Below are positions 9,725 through 18,599 of a stretch of DNA of 64,000 nucleotides, one piece after another. Location of the stretch: the NCBI RefSeq assembly GCF_010726245.1, contig NZ_AP022561.1, positions 3,720,001 to 3,784,000 on the forward strand, read 5' to 3'. Under the pieces are notes generated by a model. The model worked only from the letters and a program-made list of their open reading frames with translations. It was not told the origin of the DNA and searched no databases. Origin of the DNA: Mycolicibacterium aichiense. GTDB lineage: Bacteria > Actinomycetota > Actinomycetes > Mycobacteriales > Mycobacteriaceae. The translations under genes and the position numbers were made by a program. How positions within the stretch are numbered: position 1 is the first letter of the stretch; the number at the start of each line of letters is the position of its first letter.

Positions 9725-10536
9725 CCGCGCGGCGGCGGGCCAGTCACGTCTACGACGGCACCGCCACCGAGCGTCCGGAGACACTGGTGGTCGAGGAGCC
9801 GCTGGAAATCCGGGTGAACGGGACACCGCTGACTGTCACCATGCGAACACCGGGATCCGATGTCGAACTGGCGCAGGGCTTTCTGCTCACCGAGGGCGTC
9901 ATCGCCCATCGCGACGACGTGCTCACCGTGCGGTATTGCCGCGGCGCGGAGGCCGACGGGGTGAACACCTACAACGTCCTCGACGTGACGCTACGCCCCG
10001 GCGTGCCGATGCCGGAGGTGGACGTGACCCGGAACTTCTACACCACCTCGTCGTGCGGGGTGTGCGGCAAGGCCTCGATCGATGCGGTGCGACTGACCAG
10101 CCGGCACTCCCCCGGCGATGACCCGTCGACGGTCGAGGTTTCGGTGCTGACCGCGATGCCGGACCAATTGCGCTCGGCGCAAAAGGTTTTCGCCAGCACC
10201 GGCGGTCTGCATGGGGCGGCACTGTTCACGACGGGCGGCGCGCTGCTCGCCGTCCGCGAGGACGTCGGCAGGCACAATGCCGTCGACAAGGTCATCGGGT
10301 GGGCGCTGGAAGCCAAGCACATCCCGCTGAGCGGCACAGTGTTGCTGGTCAGCGGCCGCGCATCATTCGAGCTGACGCAGAAGGCGGTGATGGCCGGCAT
10401 CCCGGTGCTGGCCGCGGTGTCCGCGCCGTCGTCACTGGCCGTCGACCTCGCCACCCAGTCGGGGCTGACGCTGGTCGCGTTTCTGCGTGGTGAGTCGATG
10501 AACGTCTACAGTCGGGCCGACCGCATCCGTCACTGA
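9712..10536 (+). CDS. fdhD: Formate dehydrogenase accessory sulfurtransferase FdhD
   Basis: A 274-residue protein with the hallmark C-G-V-C-G-K loop (Cys115, Cys118) and the conserved segment [12 protein letters not shown]. FdhD moves sulfur from a cysteine desulfurase to the molybdenum cofactor of formate dehydrogenases. The 13-bp overlap with the preceding molybdoenzyme gene indicates translational coupling and a dedicated partnership. Confidence 0.93.
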   Translation: MGRVTARRRASHVYDGTATERPETLVVEEPLEIRVNGTPLTVTMRTPGSDVELAQGFLLTEGVIAHRDDVLTVRYCRGAEADGVNTYNVLDVTLRPGVPMPEVDVTRNFYTTSSCGVCGKASIDAVRLTSRHSPGDDPSTVEVSVLTAMPDQLRSAQKVFASTGGLHGAALFTTGGALLAVREDVGRHNAVDKVIGWALEAKHIPLSGTVLLVSGRASFELTQKAVMAGIPVLAAVSAPSSLAVDLATQSGLTLVAFLRGESMNVYSRADRIRH

Positions 10537-10542
10537 CCGGGG

Positions 10543-10806
10543 TCAGTTGTTGCCGGGAATCGCCGTCGGTGGCGGTGGGGCCTTCACCGTCGGCGAGAAG
10601 CTGTTGGGGCCTCCGCCGTCCGAACCTTTTTCCGTCGGAGACGGCGGCGCAGGCACGCTGCTGCTGGCCGGCGTCGTGGTGGTGGTCGTCGTCGTGCTGG
10701 TAGTCGGCGCGGGCTTCTCGTTGGAGCTACACGCCGTGGTGATACCCAGCATGCCAACAGTGACGGCTACCGCGGCCACCGCGGATCGGTGGCGGAGTCT
10801 GTTCAT
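10543..10806 (-). CDS. Small putative lipoprotein
   Basis: An 87-residue protein with an N-terminal basic and hydrophobic stretch ending in the lipobox-like I-T-T-A-C (Cys26). A run of threonines and a Pro/Ser-rich, probably disordered tail follow. It is convergent with fdhD (6 bp apart) and lies 20 bp downstream of clpX on the same strand. No functional domain is visible. Confidence 0.65.
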   Translation of the reverse strand: MNRLRHRSAVAAVAVTVGMLGITTACSSNEKPAPTTSTTTTTTTTPASSSVPAPPSPTEKGSDGGGPNSFSPTVKAPPPPTAIPGNN

Positions 10807-10826
10807 AGAAAGAGACGGTACGACGC

Positions 10827-12107
10827 CTAGGCGGACTTGTCGCGGCGCTCGGGACGCGCAGGCTTGCGCGGCACGATCGTCGGCAGGACGTTGTCCTGGA
10901 CGGTCTCCTTGGTCACCACGACCTTGGCGACGTCGTCACGGCTGGGGATGTCGTACATCACCGGCAGCAGGACTTCTTCCATGATCGCGCGCAGACCGCG
11001 GGCACCGGTGCCGCGATGGATCGCCTGATCGGCGATGGCATCGAGCGCGTCGTCGGCGAATTCGAGCTCGACACCATCCATCTCGAACAACCGGGTGTAC
11101 TGCTTGACCAAGGCGTTCTTCGGCTGGGACAGGATCTGCACCAGCGATTCCTTGTCCAGGTTCGTCACCGAGGCCACCACCGGCAGACGACCGATGAACT
11201 CCGGGATCAGCCCGAACTTGATCAGATCCTCGGGCATCACCTCGGCGAAGTGGTCCTGGGTGTCGATCTCGGCCTTGGACTTCACCTCGGCACCGAAGCC
11301 CAGACCGCGCTTGCCGACGCGGTCGGAGACGATCTTCTCCAGCCCGGCGAACGCACCCGCAACGATGAACAGCACGTTGGTGGTGTCGATCTGGATGAAC
11401 TCCTGGTGCGGATGCTTGCGGCCGCCCTGCGGCGGCACCGAAGCCTGGGTGCCCTCGAGGATCTTCAGCAGCGCCTGCTGCACACCCTCGCCGGACACGT
11501 CGCGCGTGATCGACGGGTTCTCGCTCTTGCGGGCGATCTTGTCGACCTCGTCGATGTAGATGATGCCGGTCTCGGCGCGCTTCACGTCGTAGTCGGCGGC
11601 CTGGATCAGCTTGAGCAGAATGTTCTCGACGTCCTCGCCGACATAGCCGGCTTCGGTCAGCGCGGTGGCGTCGGCGATCGCAAAGGGCACGTTGAGCATC
11701 TTGGCCAGCGTCTGCGCCAGGTAGGTCTTACCGCAGCCGGTCGGGCCGAGCATCAAGATATTCGACTTCGCCAGCTCCACCGGCTCGGCGCGGGAGTCAC
11801 GGTGCTTCTCCTGTGCCTGGATGCGCTTGTAGTGGTTGTAGACGGCGACAGCCAGGGTGCGCTTGGCGGTGTCCTGGCCGATGACGTAGTTCTCCAGGAA
11901 CTCGCGGATCTCGGCCGGCTTGGGCAGCTCATCGAGTTTGACGTCGTCGGCGTCGGCCAACTCCTCCTCGATGATCTCGTTGCAGAGGTCGATGCACTCG
12001 TCGCAGATGTAGACGCCCGGCCCCGCTATGAGCTTCTTCACCTGCTTCTGACTCTTACCGCAGAACGAGCACTTCAGCAGGTCACCGCCGTCTCCGATAC
12101 GCGCCAT
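10827..12107 (-). CDS. clpX: ATP-dependent Clp protease ATP-binding subunit ClpX
   Basis: A 426-residue AAA+ unfoldase. The N-terminal zinc-binding domain has Cys13, Cys16, Cys35 and Cys38. Walker A is G-P-T-G-C-G-K-T (121-128) and Walker B is I-I-Y-I-D-E (182-187). The R-G-T-G-A-R-G-L-R sensor region lies near residue 360. ClpX recognises and unfolds substrates and threads them into the ClpP1P2 peptidase encoded upstream. The 441-bp gap to clpP2 suggests it also has its own promoter. Confidence 0.98.
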   Translation of the reverse strand: MARIGDGGDLLKCSFCGKSQKQVKKLIAGPGVYICDECIDLCNEIIEEELADADDVKLDELPKPAEIREFLENYVIGQDTAKRTLAVAVYNHYKRIQAQEKHRDSRAEPVELAKSNILMLGPTGCGKTYLAQTLAKMLNVPFAIADATALTEAGYVGEDVENILLKLIQAADYDVKRAETGIIYIDEVDKIARKSENPSITRDVSGEGVQQALLKILEGTQASVPPQGGRKHPHQEFIQIDTTNVLFIVAGAFAGLEKIVSDRVGKRGLGFGAEVKSKAEIDTQDHFAEVMPEDLIKFGLIPEFIGRLPVVASVTNLDKESLVQILSQPKNALVKQYTRLFEMDGVELEFADDALDAIADQAIHRGTGARGLRAIMEEVLLPVMYDIPSRDDVAKVVVTKETVQDNVLPTIVPRKPARPERRDKSA

Positions 12108-12548
12108 GGTGGTGGGGTCCTACTTTCCTTCGCCGGGTCTTCGATCGTTGCTATCAAGTCCGCGTTGGGCTCTGTCCCGACGCTACCCGCTTGCTCCGTC
12201 GTGGTGCGACAGATAAAGACGAATCGCGCCAGTGGTATTCGTGCGTGATGGTGAACATATCCCCTGACGCCGCTCTCGTCGCTTCGGAACGCGCCGCCGT
12301 GTTTCTGGCGTGTCGCCGCCGTTACCCAACCGAGAGGCGTTGAGCTGCGCCGACCGTGGAGTTTCGTCCTGGTCTTCGCCGTTCTCCACGATACCGTCCG
12401 GCCTCGGACCGGCGGCCCGTCACCGAGTCGGGTTCGCCGAGCGCGAAGCCGAACGCGCCGGCGGCCTCGACGCGAACGCCGCGACCCCGGTGGGCCGCGG
12501 CGGGCGCGAACATCGGACGCCACCGGCTTAGCCCGGCAGCGACCGTGG
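12108..12548. other. Gene-free gap between clpP2 and clpX
   Basis: 441 bp without a convincing gene. Several short open frames cross it on both strands, but they are Arg/Pro-rich translations of GC-rich DNA without ribosome sites or recognisable domains. It probably contains the clpX promoter close to 12108-12260. Confidence 0.5.
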
Positions 12549-13211
12549 TCAAGCGTTCTGAGCGGACAGCTTGCGGTACTCCAGGACCGTGTCGATGATC
12601 CCGTATTCCTTGGCGTCCGCGGCGGTCAGGATCTTGTCGCGGTCGGTGTCCTTGCGGATCACGGCCGGATCCTTGCCGGTGTGGCGGGCCAGCGTCTCTT
12701 CCATCAAGGTCCGCATGCGCTCGATCTCAGCTGCCTGGATCTCCAGGTCGGAGAACTGGCCCTGGATGACGCCGCCCAGCGACGGCTGATGGATCAGCAC
12801 GCGCGCGTTGGGCAGTGCGAGGCGCTTGCCCGGGGTGCCCGCGGCCAGCAGCACCGCGGCGGCCGACGCGGCCTGCCCCAGGCACACCGTCTGGATGTCG
12901 GCGCGCACGTACTGCATGGTGTCGTAGATCGCCATCAGCGAGGTGAACGAGCCACCCGGCGAGTTGATGTACATGGTGATGTCGCGGTCGGGATCCAGCG
13001 ACTCCAGCACCAGCAGCTGGGCCATGATGTCGTTGGCCGAGGCGTCGTCGACCTGGACACCCAGGAAGATGATGCGTTCCTCGAACAGCTTGTTGTAGGG
13101 GTTGGATTCCTTCACGCCCCAGCTGGAGTGCTCGACGAACGACGGCAGGATGTAGCGGCCCTGCGGCGCGAGGCGAGGATCTGCCTGGGAAAAGGGAGTT
13201 GTATCAGGCAT
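12549..13211 (-). CDS. clpP2: ATP-dependent Clp protease proteolytic subunit ClpP2
   Basis: A 220-residue serine peptidase. The nucleophile is in G-Q-A-A-S-A-A-A (Ser116) and the catalytic His is in L-I-H-Q-P-S (His141). The longer N-terminus, F-V-E-H-S-S-W-G, marks it as ClpP2 rather than ClpP1. In mycobacteria ClpP1 and ClpP2 form the mixed essential tetradecamer that works with ClpX and ClpC1. Its start overlaps the clpP1 end by 8 bp, giving a coupled 1:1 pair. Confidence 0.97.
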   Translation of the reverse strand: MPDTTPFSQADPRLAPQGRYILPSFVEHSSWGVKESNPYNKLFEERIIFLGVQVDDASANDIMAQLLVLESLDPDRDITMYINSPGGSFTSLMAIYDTMQYVRADIQTVCLGQAASAAAVLLAAGTPGKRLALPNARVLIHQPSLGGVIQGQFSDLEIQAAEIERMRTLMEETLARHTGKDPAVIRKDTDRDKILTAADAKEYGIIDTVLEYRKLSAQNA

Positions 13212-13800
13212 TGGTCACTCCGTTGAAGTTCGCGTGGGTGATGATGTGGTCGACGAAGCCGTATTCGAGCGCTTCCTGAGCCGTGAACCAACGGTCACGG
13301 TCGGAGTCGGCCTCGATGCGCTCGATCGTCTGGCCGGTGAACTCGGCGTTGAGCCGGAACATCTCCCTCTTGATGAGCGCGAACTGCTCCGCCTGGATGG
13401 CGATGTCGGCCGCGCCGCCGGTGATGCCGCCCAGTGGCTGGTGCATCAGGATCCGGGCGTGCGGCAGCGCGTAGCGCTTGCCCTTGGTGCCCGCCGCGAG
13501 CAGGAACTCGCCCATCGAGGCGGCCATGCCCATCGCGTAGGTGGCGACGTCGCACGGCGCGAGCACCATGGTGTCGTAGATCGCCATGCCGGCGCTGATC
13601 GAGCCACCCGGCGAGTTGATGTAGAGGTTGATGTCCTTGGTCGGATCCTCGGCGGCCAGCAGAAGGATCTGCGCGCACAACCTGTTGGCGATGTCGTCAT
13701 CGACCTGGGACCCCAGGAAGATGATGCGCTCGGCGAGCAATCGCTCGTACACCGAGTCAGTGAGGTTCAGCCCTGGCGCGCCCGAACGCATATGAGTCAC
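13204..13800 (-). CDS. clpP1: ATP-dependent Clp protease proteolytic subunit ClpP1
   Basis: A 198-residue serine peptidase with G-M-A-A-S-M-G-E (Ser95) and M-H-Q-P-L-G-G (His120). The frame is open to 13866, but the GTG at 13800 follows an AAAGCAGG site and gives V-T-H-M-R-S, matching the N-terminus I remember for M. tuberculosis ClpP1, so it is chosen. It is co-transcribed with clpP2 and separated from tig by a strong hairpin. Confidence 0.96.
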   Translation of the reverse strand: MTHMRSGAPGLNLTDSVYERLLAERIIFLGSQVDDDIANRLCAQILLLAAEDPTKDINLYINSPGGSISAGMAIYDTMVLAPCDVATYAMGMAASMGEFLLAAGTKGKRYALPHARILMHQPLGGITGGAADIAIQAEQFALIKREMFRLNAEFTGQTIERIEADSDRDRWFTAQEALEYGFVDHIITHANFNGVTNA

Positions 13801-13854
13801 GACTTGATACCTGCTTTCTACAGACTTGGTTCTACCCGACCCTAACGAACCCAC

Positions 13855-13889
13855 AGCGGAGCGCACTCCCGGGAGAGTGCGCTTTCGCT
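13855..13889 (-). terminator. Terminator hairpin between tig and clpP1
   Basis: A perfect 8-bp stem, GCGCACTC (13861-13868) and GAGTGCGC (13875-13882), with a CCGGGA loop. An outer AGCG/CGCT helix (13855-13858 with 13886-13889) extends it. It begins just past the tig stop, so it should end tig transcription and leave clpP1P2 on its own promoter in 13801-13854. Confidence 0.65.
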
Positions 13890-13896
13890 GTCGGCG

Positions 13897-15324
13897 TTAC
13901 TCGGACTTCTCGGCTTGCTGTTCAACTGCCTCGGCGTCTTCGGCGACCTCGTCGACGTTGACGTCGTCAGCGTCGGCCACCACTTCGTCGTCCTCGGCTC
14001 CGGCCGGCGGGCCGAAGAACTCGGCGGTGTCGACCACATTGCCCTCGCTGTCGGTGACGGTGGCCGCCTCGACCACCGCGGCGACGGTCAGGCCACGGCG
14101 CACGTCGGCGAACATCGCAGGCAGCTGGTTGTTCTGCTGCAGGATCTGCAGCAGCTGCGCAGGCTCGATGCCGTACTGCCGCGACATCAGCACCAGGCGC
14201 TCGGTCAGATCGTTCTGACCGACCTGGATGTCGAGGTCGTCGGCGATCGCGTCCATCAGCAGCTGAGTCTTGACGGCCTTCTCGGCGGCCTCGCGGGTCT
14301 CGGCGTCGAACTTCTCGCGCGAGCTGCCTTCGGCTTCGAGGGTCTCGGCGAACTTGTCCTCGTCATGGTCGAGACCGTGGATCGCGTTGTGCACGGTCTG
14401 GTCGACCTGGGCTTGCACGATCGCCTCGGGCAGCGGGACCTCGGTCTTCTCCAGCAGCAGCTCGAGGGCGTTGTCGCGGATCTTCTCGGCCTGCTGGATG
14501 CGCTTGACGCGCTTCACCTGCTCGACGAGGTTCTCGCGCAGCTCCTCGATGGTGTCGAACTCGCTTGCCAGCTGGGCGAACTCGTCGTCGGCCTCGGGAA
14601 GCTCGCGCTCCTTGATCGACTTGACCGTGACGGTGACCTCGGCGTCGGCACCAGCGTGCTCGCCGGCGGCCAGCTTGGTGGTGAACACCTTCGACTCGCC
14701 CTCGGACAGCCCGACGATGGCGTCGTCAAGACCGTCGATCAGCTGACCGGAGCCCACCTCGTGGGAGAGGCCTTCGGTGGCGGCGTCGGGAAGTTCTTCG
14801 CCGTCGACGGTGGCGGACAGATCGATCGACACGAAGTCACCGGTCTGGGCGGGACGTTCGACGCCCTTGAGGGTGCCGAAGCGGGCGCGCAGCGACTCCA
14901 GTTCGGCGTCGACTTCCTCGTCGTTGATCTCGATCGCCTCGACCTCGATCTTGAGCGCACTCAGATCGGGCAGGTCGATCTCGGGCCGCACGTCGACCTC
15001 GGCGGTGAACACCAGCTCTTCGCCGTCCTCGATCTTGGTGACCTCGATCTCGGGCTGGCCCAGCGGCGTCACCTCGGTGGCGGTGACGGCTTCGCTGTAG
15101 CGGCTGGGCAGCGCGTCGTTGACGACCTGCTCCAGCACCGCGCCGCGGCCGATACGGGCCTCGAGCAGCTTGGCGGGTGCCTTGCCCGGGCGGAAGCCGG
15201 GCAGCCGGACCTGCTTGGCGAGTTCCTTGTATGCCCGGTCGAAGTCGGGCTGCAATTCCGTGAAGGGCACCTCCACATTGATGCGAACCCGGGTCGGGCT
15301 CAACTTCTCGACGGTGCTCTTCAC
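13897..15324 (-). CDS. tig: Trigger factor (ribosome-associated chaperone/PPIase)
   Basis: 475 residues with the N-terminal ribosome-binding domain including the signature G-F-R-P-G-K (about residues 44-49). The FKBP-like PPIase domain is in the middle and the helical chaperone domain follows, ending in an acidic Asp/Glu/Ala tail. The GTG at 15324 (V-K-S-T-V-E) has a GAGGAG site upstream. The open frame continues to 15579 only because it runs antisense through tRNA-Pro. Trigger factor binds nascent chains at the ribosome exit tunnel; it sits next to clpP1P2X, coupling folding and degradation. Confidence 0.97.
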   Translation of the reverse strand: MKSTVEKLSPTRVRINVEVPFTELQPDFDRAYKELAKQVRLPGFRPGKAPAKLLEARIGRGAVLEQVVNDALPSRYSEAVTATEVTPLGQPEIEVTKIEDGEELVFTAEVDVRPEIDLPDLSALKIEVEAIEINDEEVDAELESLRARFGTLKGVERPAQTGDFVSIDLSATVDGEELPDAATEGLSHEVGSGQLIDGLDDAIVGLSEGESKVFTTKLAAGEHAGADAEVTVTVKSIKERELPEADDEFAQLASEFDTIEELRENLVEQVKRVKRIQQAEKIRDNALELLLEKTEVPLPEAIVQAQVDQTVHNAIHGLDHDEDKFAETLEAEGSSREKFDAETREAAEKAVKTQLLMDAIADDLDIQVGQNDLTERLVLMSRQYGIEPAQLLQILQQNNQLPAMFADVRRGLTVAAVVEAATVTDSEGNVVDTAEFFGPPAGAEDDEVVADADDVNVDEVAEDAEAVEQQAEKSE

Positions 15325-15376
15325 GGCGGTACTCCTCGGTTCAGTCTTGTTCTCGTGCGGGACTTCGTTGGGCGTG

Positions 15377-15450
15377 TCGGGGTGACAGGATTTGAACCTG
15401 CGGCCTTCCGCTCCCAAAGCGGATGCGCTACCAAGCTGCGCTACACCCCG
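15377..15450 (-). tRNA. proU: tRNA-Pro (anticodon TGG)
   Basis: A 74-nt cloverleaf on the minus strand. The 7-bp acceptor stem is CGGGGTG/CACCCCG. The anticodon loop TTTGGGA lies inside the stem TCCGC/GCGGA, and the T-loop is TTCAAAT. No CCA is encoded. The position next to tig matches the M. tuberculosis order. Confidence 0.95.
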
Positions 15451-15583
15451 GTGCTGTGTTTCTTGCGCCCGAATCCTACGGCCCAGTGCCTGCTCAGCGG
15501 CAATCGACCTCGGCGACGCGCTTCCAGGTGGGCCGATTCGGATTTGATCAGGTCGACCGGTACATTTGGGCTCGCGCAAACAT

Positions 15584-15657
15584 GCGGGCGTAGCTCAATG
15601 GTAGAGCCTCAGTCTTCCAAACTGATTACGCGGGTTCGATTCCCGTCGCCCGCTCCA
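15584..15657 (+). tRNA. glyV: tRNA-Gly (anticodon TCC)
   Basis: A 71-nt cloverleaf plus an encoded CCA (15655-15657). The acceptor stem is GCGGGCG/CGCCCGC. The anticodon loop CTTCCAA lies inside TCAGT/ACTGA, and the T-loop is TTCGATTC. It is transcribed divergently from tRNA-Pro and followed 5 nt later by a strong terminator. Confidence 0.95.
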
Positions 15658-15661
15658 CCTC

Positions 15662-15684
15662 ACCGCCCTATCCGGGCGGTTTTT
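15662..15684. terminator. Intrinsic terminator after tRNA-Gly, shared with the convergent gene
   Basis: The 7-bp perfect stem ACCGCCC (15662-15668) and GGGCGGT (15674-15680) with a 5-nt loop is followed by a T run (TTTTT, 15680-15684), a classical intrinsic terminator for tRNA-Gly. The minus-strand gene that follows has its TAG stop (15668-15670) inside the stem, so the same hairpin can serve it. Confidence 0.8.
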
Positions 15685-16378
15685 GCTGGTCGACCCATTT
15701 TCGGCCCCGCTTGGCGGCCCGGGACAGCGCACCGATTTCGCCGAGGTACGACGCCACCGCGCCCAGGCCCGGCAGCATGGCCAGGTACCGGAACGGCGCC
15801 CGAGGGTGCGGCCGCTTCCCGAGTTCATCGCCGACGGCATCGAGGACCCCGACCAACTTCCAGACCGCCGAGGCGATGCCCTGCGGCGTGAACGGGATGG
15901 CCATCGCCGAGGCCCGGCCCGGGTCGTGCACCACCACCGCCAGATCCCGCTCGCACAGCACCGAGGCGAGCATCCGGGTCTGCCGCCGATAGTCGGTGAC
16001 GCCCAATTCGCGGGCCACGGCACACAGCACGATGGCCTGGTTGGCGAAGCCGAGGAGGTCCTGGATCGGCAGTCGTCGTCCGATGACTCCCAGCAGCCCG
16101 GGCACTGCCACCACGACGGTGTTCAGCGCACCGACCCGCCACACCCACCACGCGATCCGGTCGTCGGTGTCCAGGTCGTCCCACGCCAGGGTGCCGGGCA
16201 GGTCAGCCGCGTTGAGGACCCGGGATACGACGTTCGGCGGGTCTTGCCGCTTGATTCCGAGAGGGTCGGTCCACCACAGCACGTCGAGCAGCGGATTGAT
16301 GACCGCGACGGCCCGGCTCAGTGCGTCTTCGACGTCGGAGTCGGCGAGCGCCACCTCGGGTGTCGGAAGCAGTTTCAC
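15668..16378 (-). CDS. Conserved hypothetical protein
   Basis: A 236-residue protein from a GTG at 16378 (V-K-L-L-P-T-P-E). It is mostly helical, with a possible membrane-associated hydrophobic stretch near residues 80-95 (V-V-V-A-V-P-G-L-L-G-V-I-G) and a second hydrophobic C-terminal part followed by a Lys/Arg-rich end. No catalytic motif is recognised. The overall pattern loosely recalls EcsC-like helical proteins, which is only a guess. It is divergent from the exported-protein gene at 16513. Confidence 0.6.
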   Translation of the reverse strand: MKLLPTPEVALADSDVEDALSRAVAVINPLLDVLWWTDPLGIKRQDPPNVVSRVLNAADLPGTLAWDDLDTDDRIAWWVWRVGALNTVVVAVPGLLGVIGRRLPIQDLLGFANQAIVLCAVARELGVTDYRRQTRMLASVLCERDLAVVVHDPGRASAMAIPFTPQGIASAVWKLVGVLDAVGDELGKRPHPRAPFRYLAMLPGLGAVASYLGEIGALSRAAKRGRKWVDQQKPPG

Positions 16379-16512
16379 CGTCCCATCATGTCCAATTCGG
16401 TGAGCGCCCAAACTGCAGTGTGGGATGCGCAAATATTGTTCGGCAAAGCGACTCCGCCCGGATGTGCCGGTGCCATGATCGATTCGCCGTTCGTGGCCGA
16501 CGACCAAAGGTG

Positions 16513-17187
16513 ATGATGCGCCCCGAAATCCAGAGCAGGATTGTTCGTCCGTATGTCGCGGCAGCCGCCGCCGCAATCGTTGCCCTCGGCGTGGTGACGG
16601 CGCCGCCGAGCATCGCTGTCCCCCGCAGTGAAGTTCACGCGGTCGCCTTGGCGTCCGTCGATGTGGTCGACGCCAGCGCCTTCGCCACCACTCCGGCGCC
16701 CACGCCCCGGCCGGCATCGTCGAGCCAGACCGCCAACGACAGCGCCGCTCCCCCGGACTTCCTCGCGTTCGCGGCGTCGATCCTGGAGTACCTCAACAGC
16801 CTTGGTCTCGGCCCTGGCCCCGGCCTGGCGGCCATCGGGCTCAGCGGCGTCGTCGTGGCGTTCGCCGCCACGGCCTACGCCTGGAACGGCTTCGCCAACC
16901 TCGTCAATCCGGTGCTCAGGGTGTTCCACGTTCCGCGAGTGCCGAAGTTCCCGGTGTGTTTTGCCGGCCAGAGTTGCAGCGGCTCAGCCTCGGCGCAGGC
17001 GCGGCTCAAGCCGGCCGGCCGTGTCGAGGCACCGACCCGGGCCACCGGCAGCACCGGGCGTTCCACCGCGTCGAGCGGCCGCACCGCTTCTGGGGCCGCG
17101 AAGGTTCGCGGCGCCAAGAAGCCGACCGCGTCCGCCGCAGCGGGGCCCGGCAAGGGCGGCAGCAAGCGCGGCGGTCGCTCCTCGTAG
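16513..17187 (+). CDS. Exported or membrane protein with basic low-complexity tail
   Basis: About 224 residues from the ATG at 16513 (GTG 16510 and ATG 16516 are alternatives; AAAGG lies at 16506-16510). An N-terminal hydrophobic segment (about 12-35) resembles a signal peptide. A second hydrophobic helix (about 95-120, rich in Ala/Val) could anchor the protein. The last 70 residues are Ala/Gly/Ser/Arg/Lys-rich and strongly basic. Function unknown. It shares its plan of exported N-terminus and basic disordered tail with the protein at 6392-7345. Confidence 0.6.
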   Translation: MMRPEIQSRIVRPYVAAAAAAIVALGVVTAPPSIAVPRSEVHAVALASVDVVDASAFATTPAPTPRPASSSQTANDSAAPPDFLAFAASILEYLNSLGLGPGPGLAAIGLSGVVVAFAATAYAWNGFANLVNPVLRVFHVPRVPKFPVCFAGQSCSGSASAQARLKPAGRVEAPTRATGSTGRSTASSGRTASGAAKVRGAKKPTASAAAGPGKGGSKRGGRSS

Positions 17188-17193
17188 CGCGGG

Positions 17194-18507
17194 CTACGGG
17201 GCGCCTGCGCCCGCGTTGCCGTTATGGCTGCCCGGGGTGCTCCCCACACCCTCGCCGCCCAATCCGGCCGGGCCTCGCCTGCCGCCGGGCCCACTGCGGC
17301 CGGTGCTGCCACCGTCGCCGCCGATGCCGGTGCCCGGGATGGACTGACCGTTGCCCCCCTGGCCGCCGGCGCCGCCGGTCTGGCGGATCCCATGGCTGTC
17401 GCCGCCGTTGCCACCGTGGCCACCGGTGGCTGTGCTGGTGACGACATTGCTGCCGGCCGCACCGCCGGTTCCGCCGTCGCCGCCCCGGCCGGTTATCCGC
17501 CCACCCTCGCCCCCGGTGCCCCCGTCACCGCCGAACGCATTGCCTTTACTGGAGCCGTTTCCACCGGCGCCGCCGGCACCGCCGCCCCCGATGTTTCCCG
17601 CGCGACCGCCATTGCCGCCCGCTCCCCCGCGGGCGGTACCGGTTCCGGCATTGCCCGTTCCGCCCTGGCCACCGTCGCCTCCGCGCCCCAGCACCCCGGC
17701 GTTGCCGCCCTGTCCGCCACGGCCTCCGTTGGCGCCACCGGTATCGAGGTTTTGACCGGTGCCGCCGTTGCCACCCTTTCCGCCGTTGCCGATCAGTAGT
17801 CCGCCGTTGCCGCCCTTACCCCCTTGACGACCGATGGATGCGGTTCCCTGCGTGCCGGTGAAATCGCCGCCCCGGCCGCCGTCGCCCCCGTTGCCGAACA
17901 AACCCGCGCTGCCGCCGTTGCCCGCCCGGCCGTTTTCGACCGACAACAGCCCGTCGCCACCGCGCCCGCCGTTGCCGAACAGCATGCCGCCACGTCCACC
18001 GTCCTGGCCGATTCCACCGTCAAATCCGTTGCCTATCAATAGTCCTGCGTCAGGATGAGCGGCGGTGCCGTTGCTGATGTAGACGGCGACGAACGCGCGG
18101 ACCTGGCCGGCGACAGCCTCCGGGGTCGGCAGTGCCGGGATAGCAGTGGCCTGACGACGCCCACCCGGGTTCGCACTGCTCACCCGGGGATGAATGGCGA
18201 GCACGGGGCTCGGCGTCGCGCTGACCGCCCGGATCCGCTTCAGCGTGCTGTTCGGTGCCGACTCGGGGTGCGAGCCGACCACCCCGGCAGTCGATCGCGT
18301 TGTGACCGAACTACTTTCGCTACCGGACGCGATCAGTTGGTTGGGCGTGGGCGCCGCGGGTTCGGTGTGCACCGATGCCGCCACCGCAATGGACCGGGTG
18401 TGCAACGCGGGTGCTACTGCCGGTGGATCGCCCGGGAAATGCATTGCAGCCGTGGCGAGTACGTTCACCGCCGTTACCGTGATCACCATCGTTGTGGCAT
18501 GCGCCAT
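17194..18507 (-). CDS. Exported PGRS-type glycine-rich repeat protein lacking a PE domain
   Basis: 437 residues. The first 150 contain a hydrophobic N-terminus (possible signal peptide) and a Ser/Pro/Ala-rich linker, with no PE domain. From about residue 150 to the end the protein is a glycine-rich array of G-G-x-G-G units broken by L-I-G-N-G and L-F-G-N-G blocks. This is the composition of mycobacterial PE_PGRS proteins and their predicted polyglycine-II helical sandwich. The linker end A-A-H-P-D-A-G-L-L-I-G-N-G also resembles PE_PGRS entry sequences. Function unknown; surface localisation is inferred from the family. The 3' end is 6 bp from the convergent gene at 16513. Confidence 0.7.
   Translation of the reverse strand: MAHATTMVITVTAVNVLATAAMHFPGDPPAVAPALHTRSIAVAASVHTEPAAPTPNQLIASGSESSSVTTRSTAGVVGSHPESAPNSTLKRIRAVSATPSPVLAIHPRVSSANPGGRRQATAIPALPTPEAVAGQVRAFVAVYISNGTAAHPDAGLLIGNGFDGGIGQDGGRGGMLFGNGGRGGDGLLSVENGRAGNGGSAGLFGNGGDGGRGGDFTGTQGTASIGRQGGKGGNGGLLIGNGGKGGNGGTGQNLDTGGANGGRGGQGGNAGVLGRGGDGGQGGTGNAGTGTARGGAGGNGGRAGNIGGGGAGGAGGNGSSKGNAFGGDGGTGGEGGRITGRGGDGGTGGAAGSNVVTSTATGGHGGNGGDSHGIRQTGGAGGQGGNGQSIPGTGIGGDGGSTGRSGPGGRRGPAGLGGEGVGSTPGSHNGNAGAGAP
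17200..18060 (-). repeat. PGRS glycine-rich coding repeat
   Basis: Tandem degenerate repeats of GGNGGN codons encode G-G-x-G-G units, visible on the plus strand as repeated CCGCCNTTGCC-like blocks. Such tracts are prone to length variation and to assembly error. Confidence 0.8.
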
Positions 18508-18599
18508 CGCCCCGACCTTCCGTGGGATTCGTCTTCATCGACTCCCTCGGTTCACGACAGGAACGGTACAGATGGTTCACAGCATTCGAGTGATCTACG

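Noticed and set aside
12108..12548. Small gene between clpP2 and clpX
   Set aside because: Candidate frames on both strands lack ribosome sites and conserved features, and their composition is that of random GC-rich sequence.
15325..15579. N-terminal extension of trigger factor
   Set aside because: The frame runs through the antisense of tRNA-Pro. The GTG at 15324 has a ribosome site and the conserved N-terminus.
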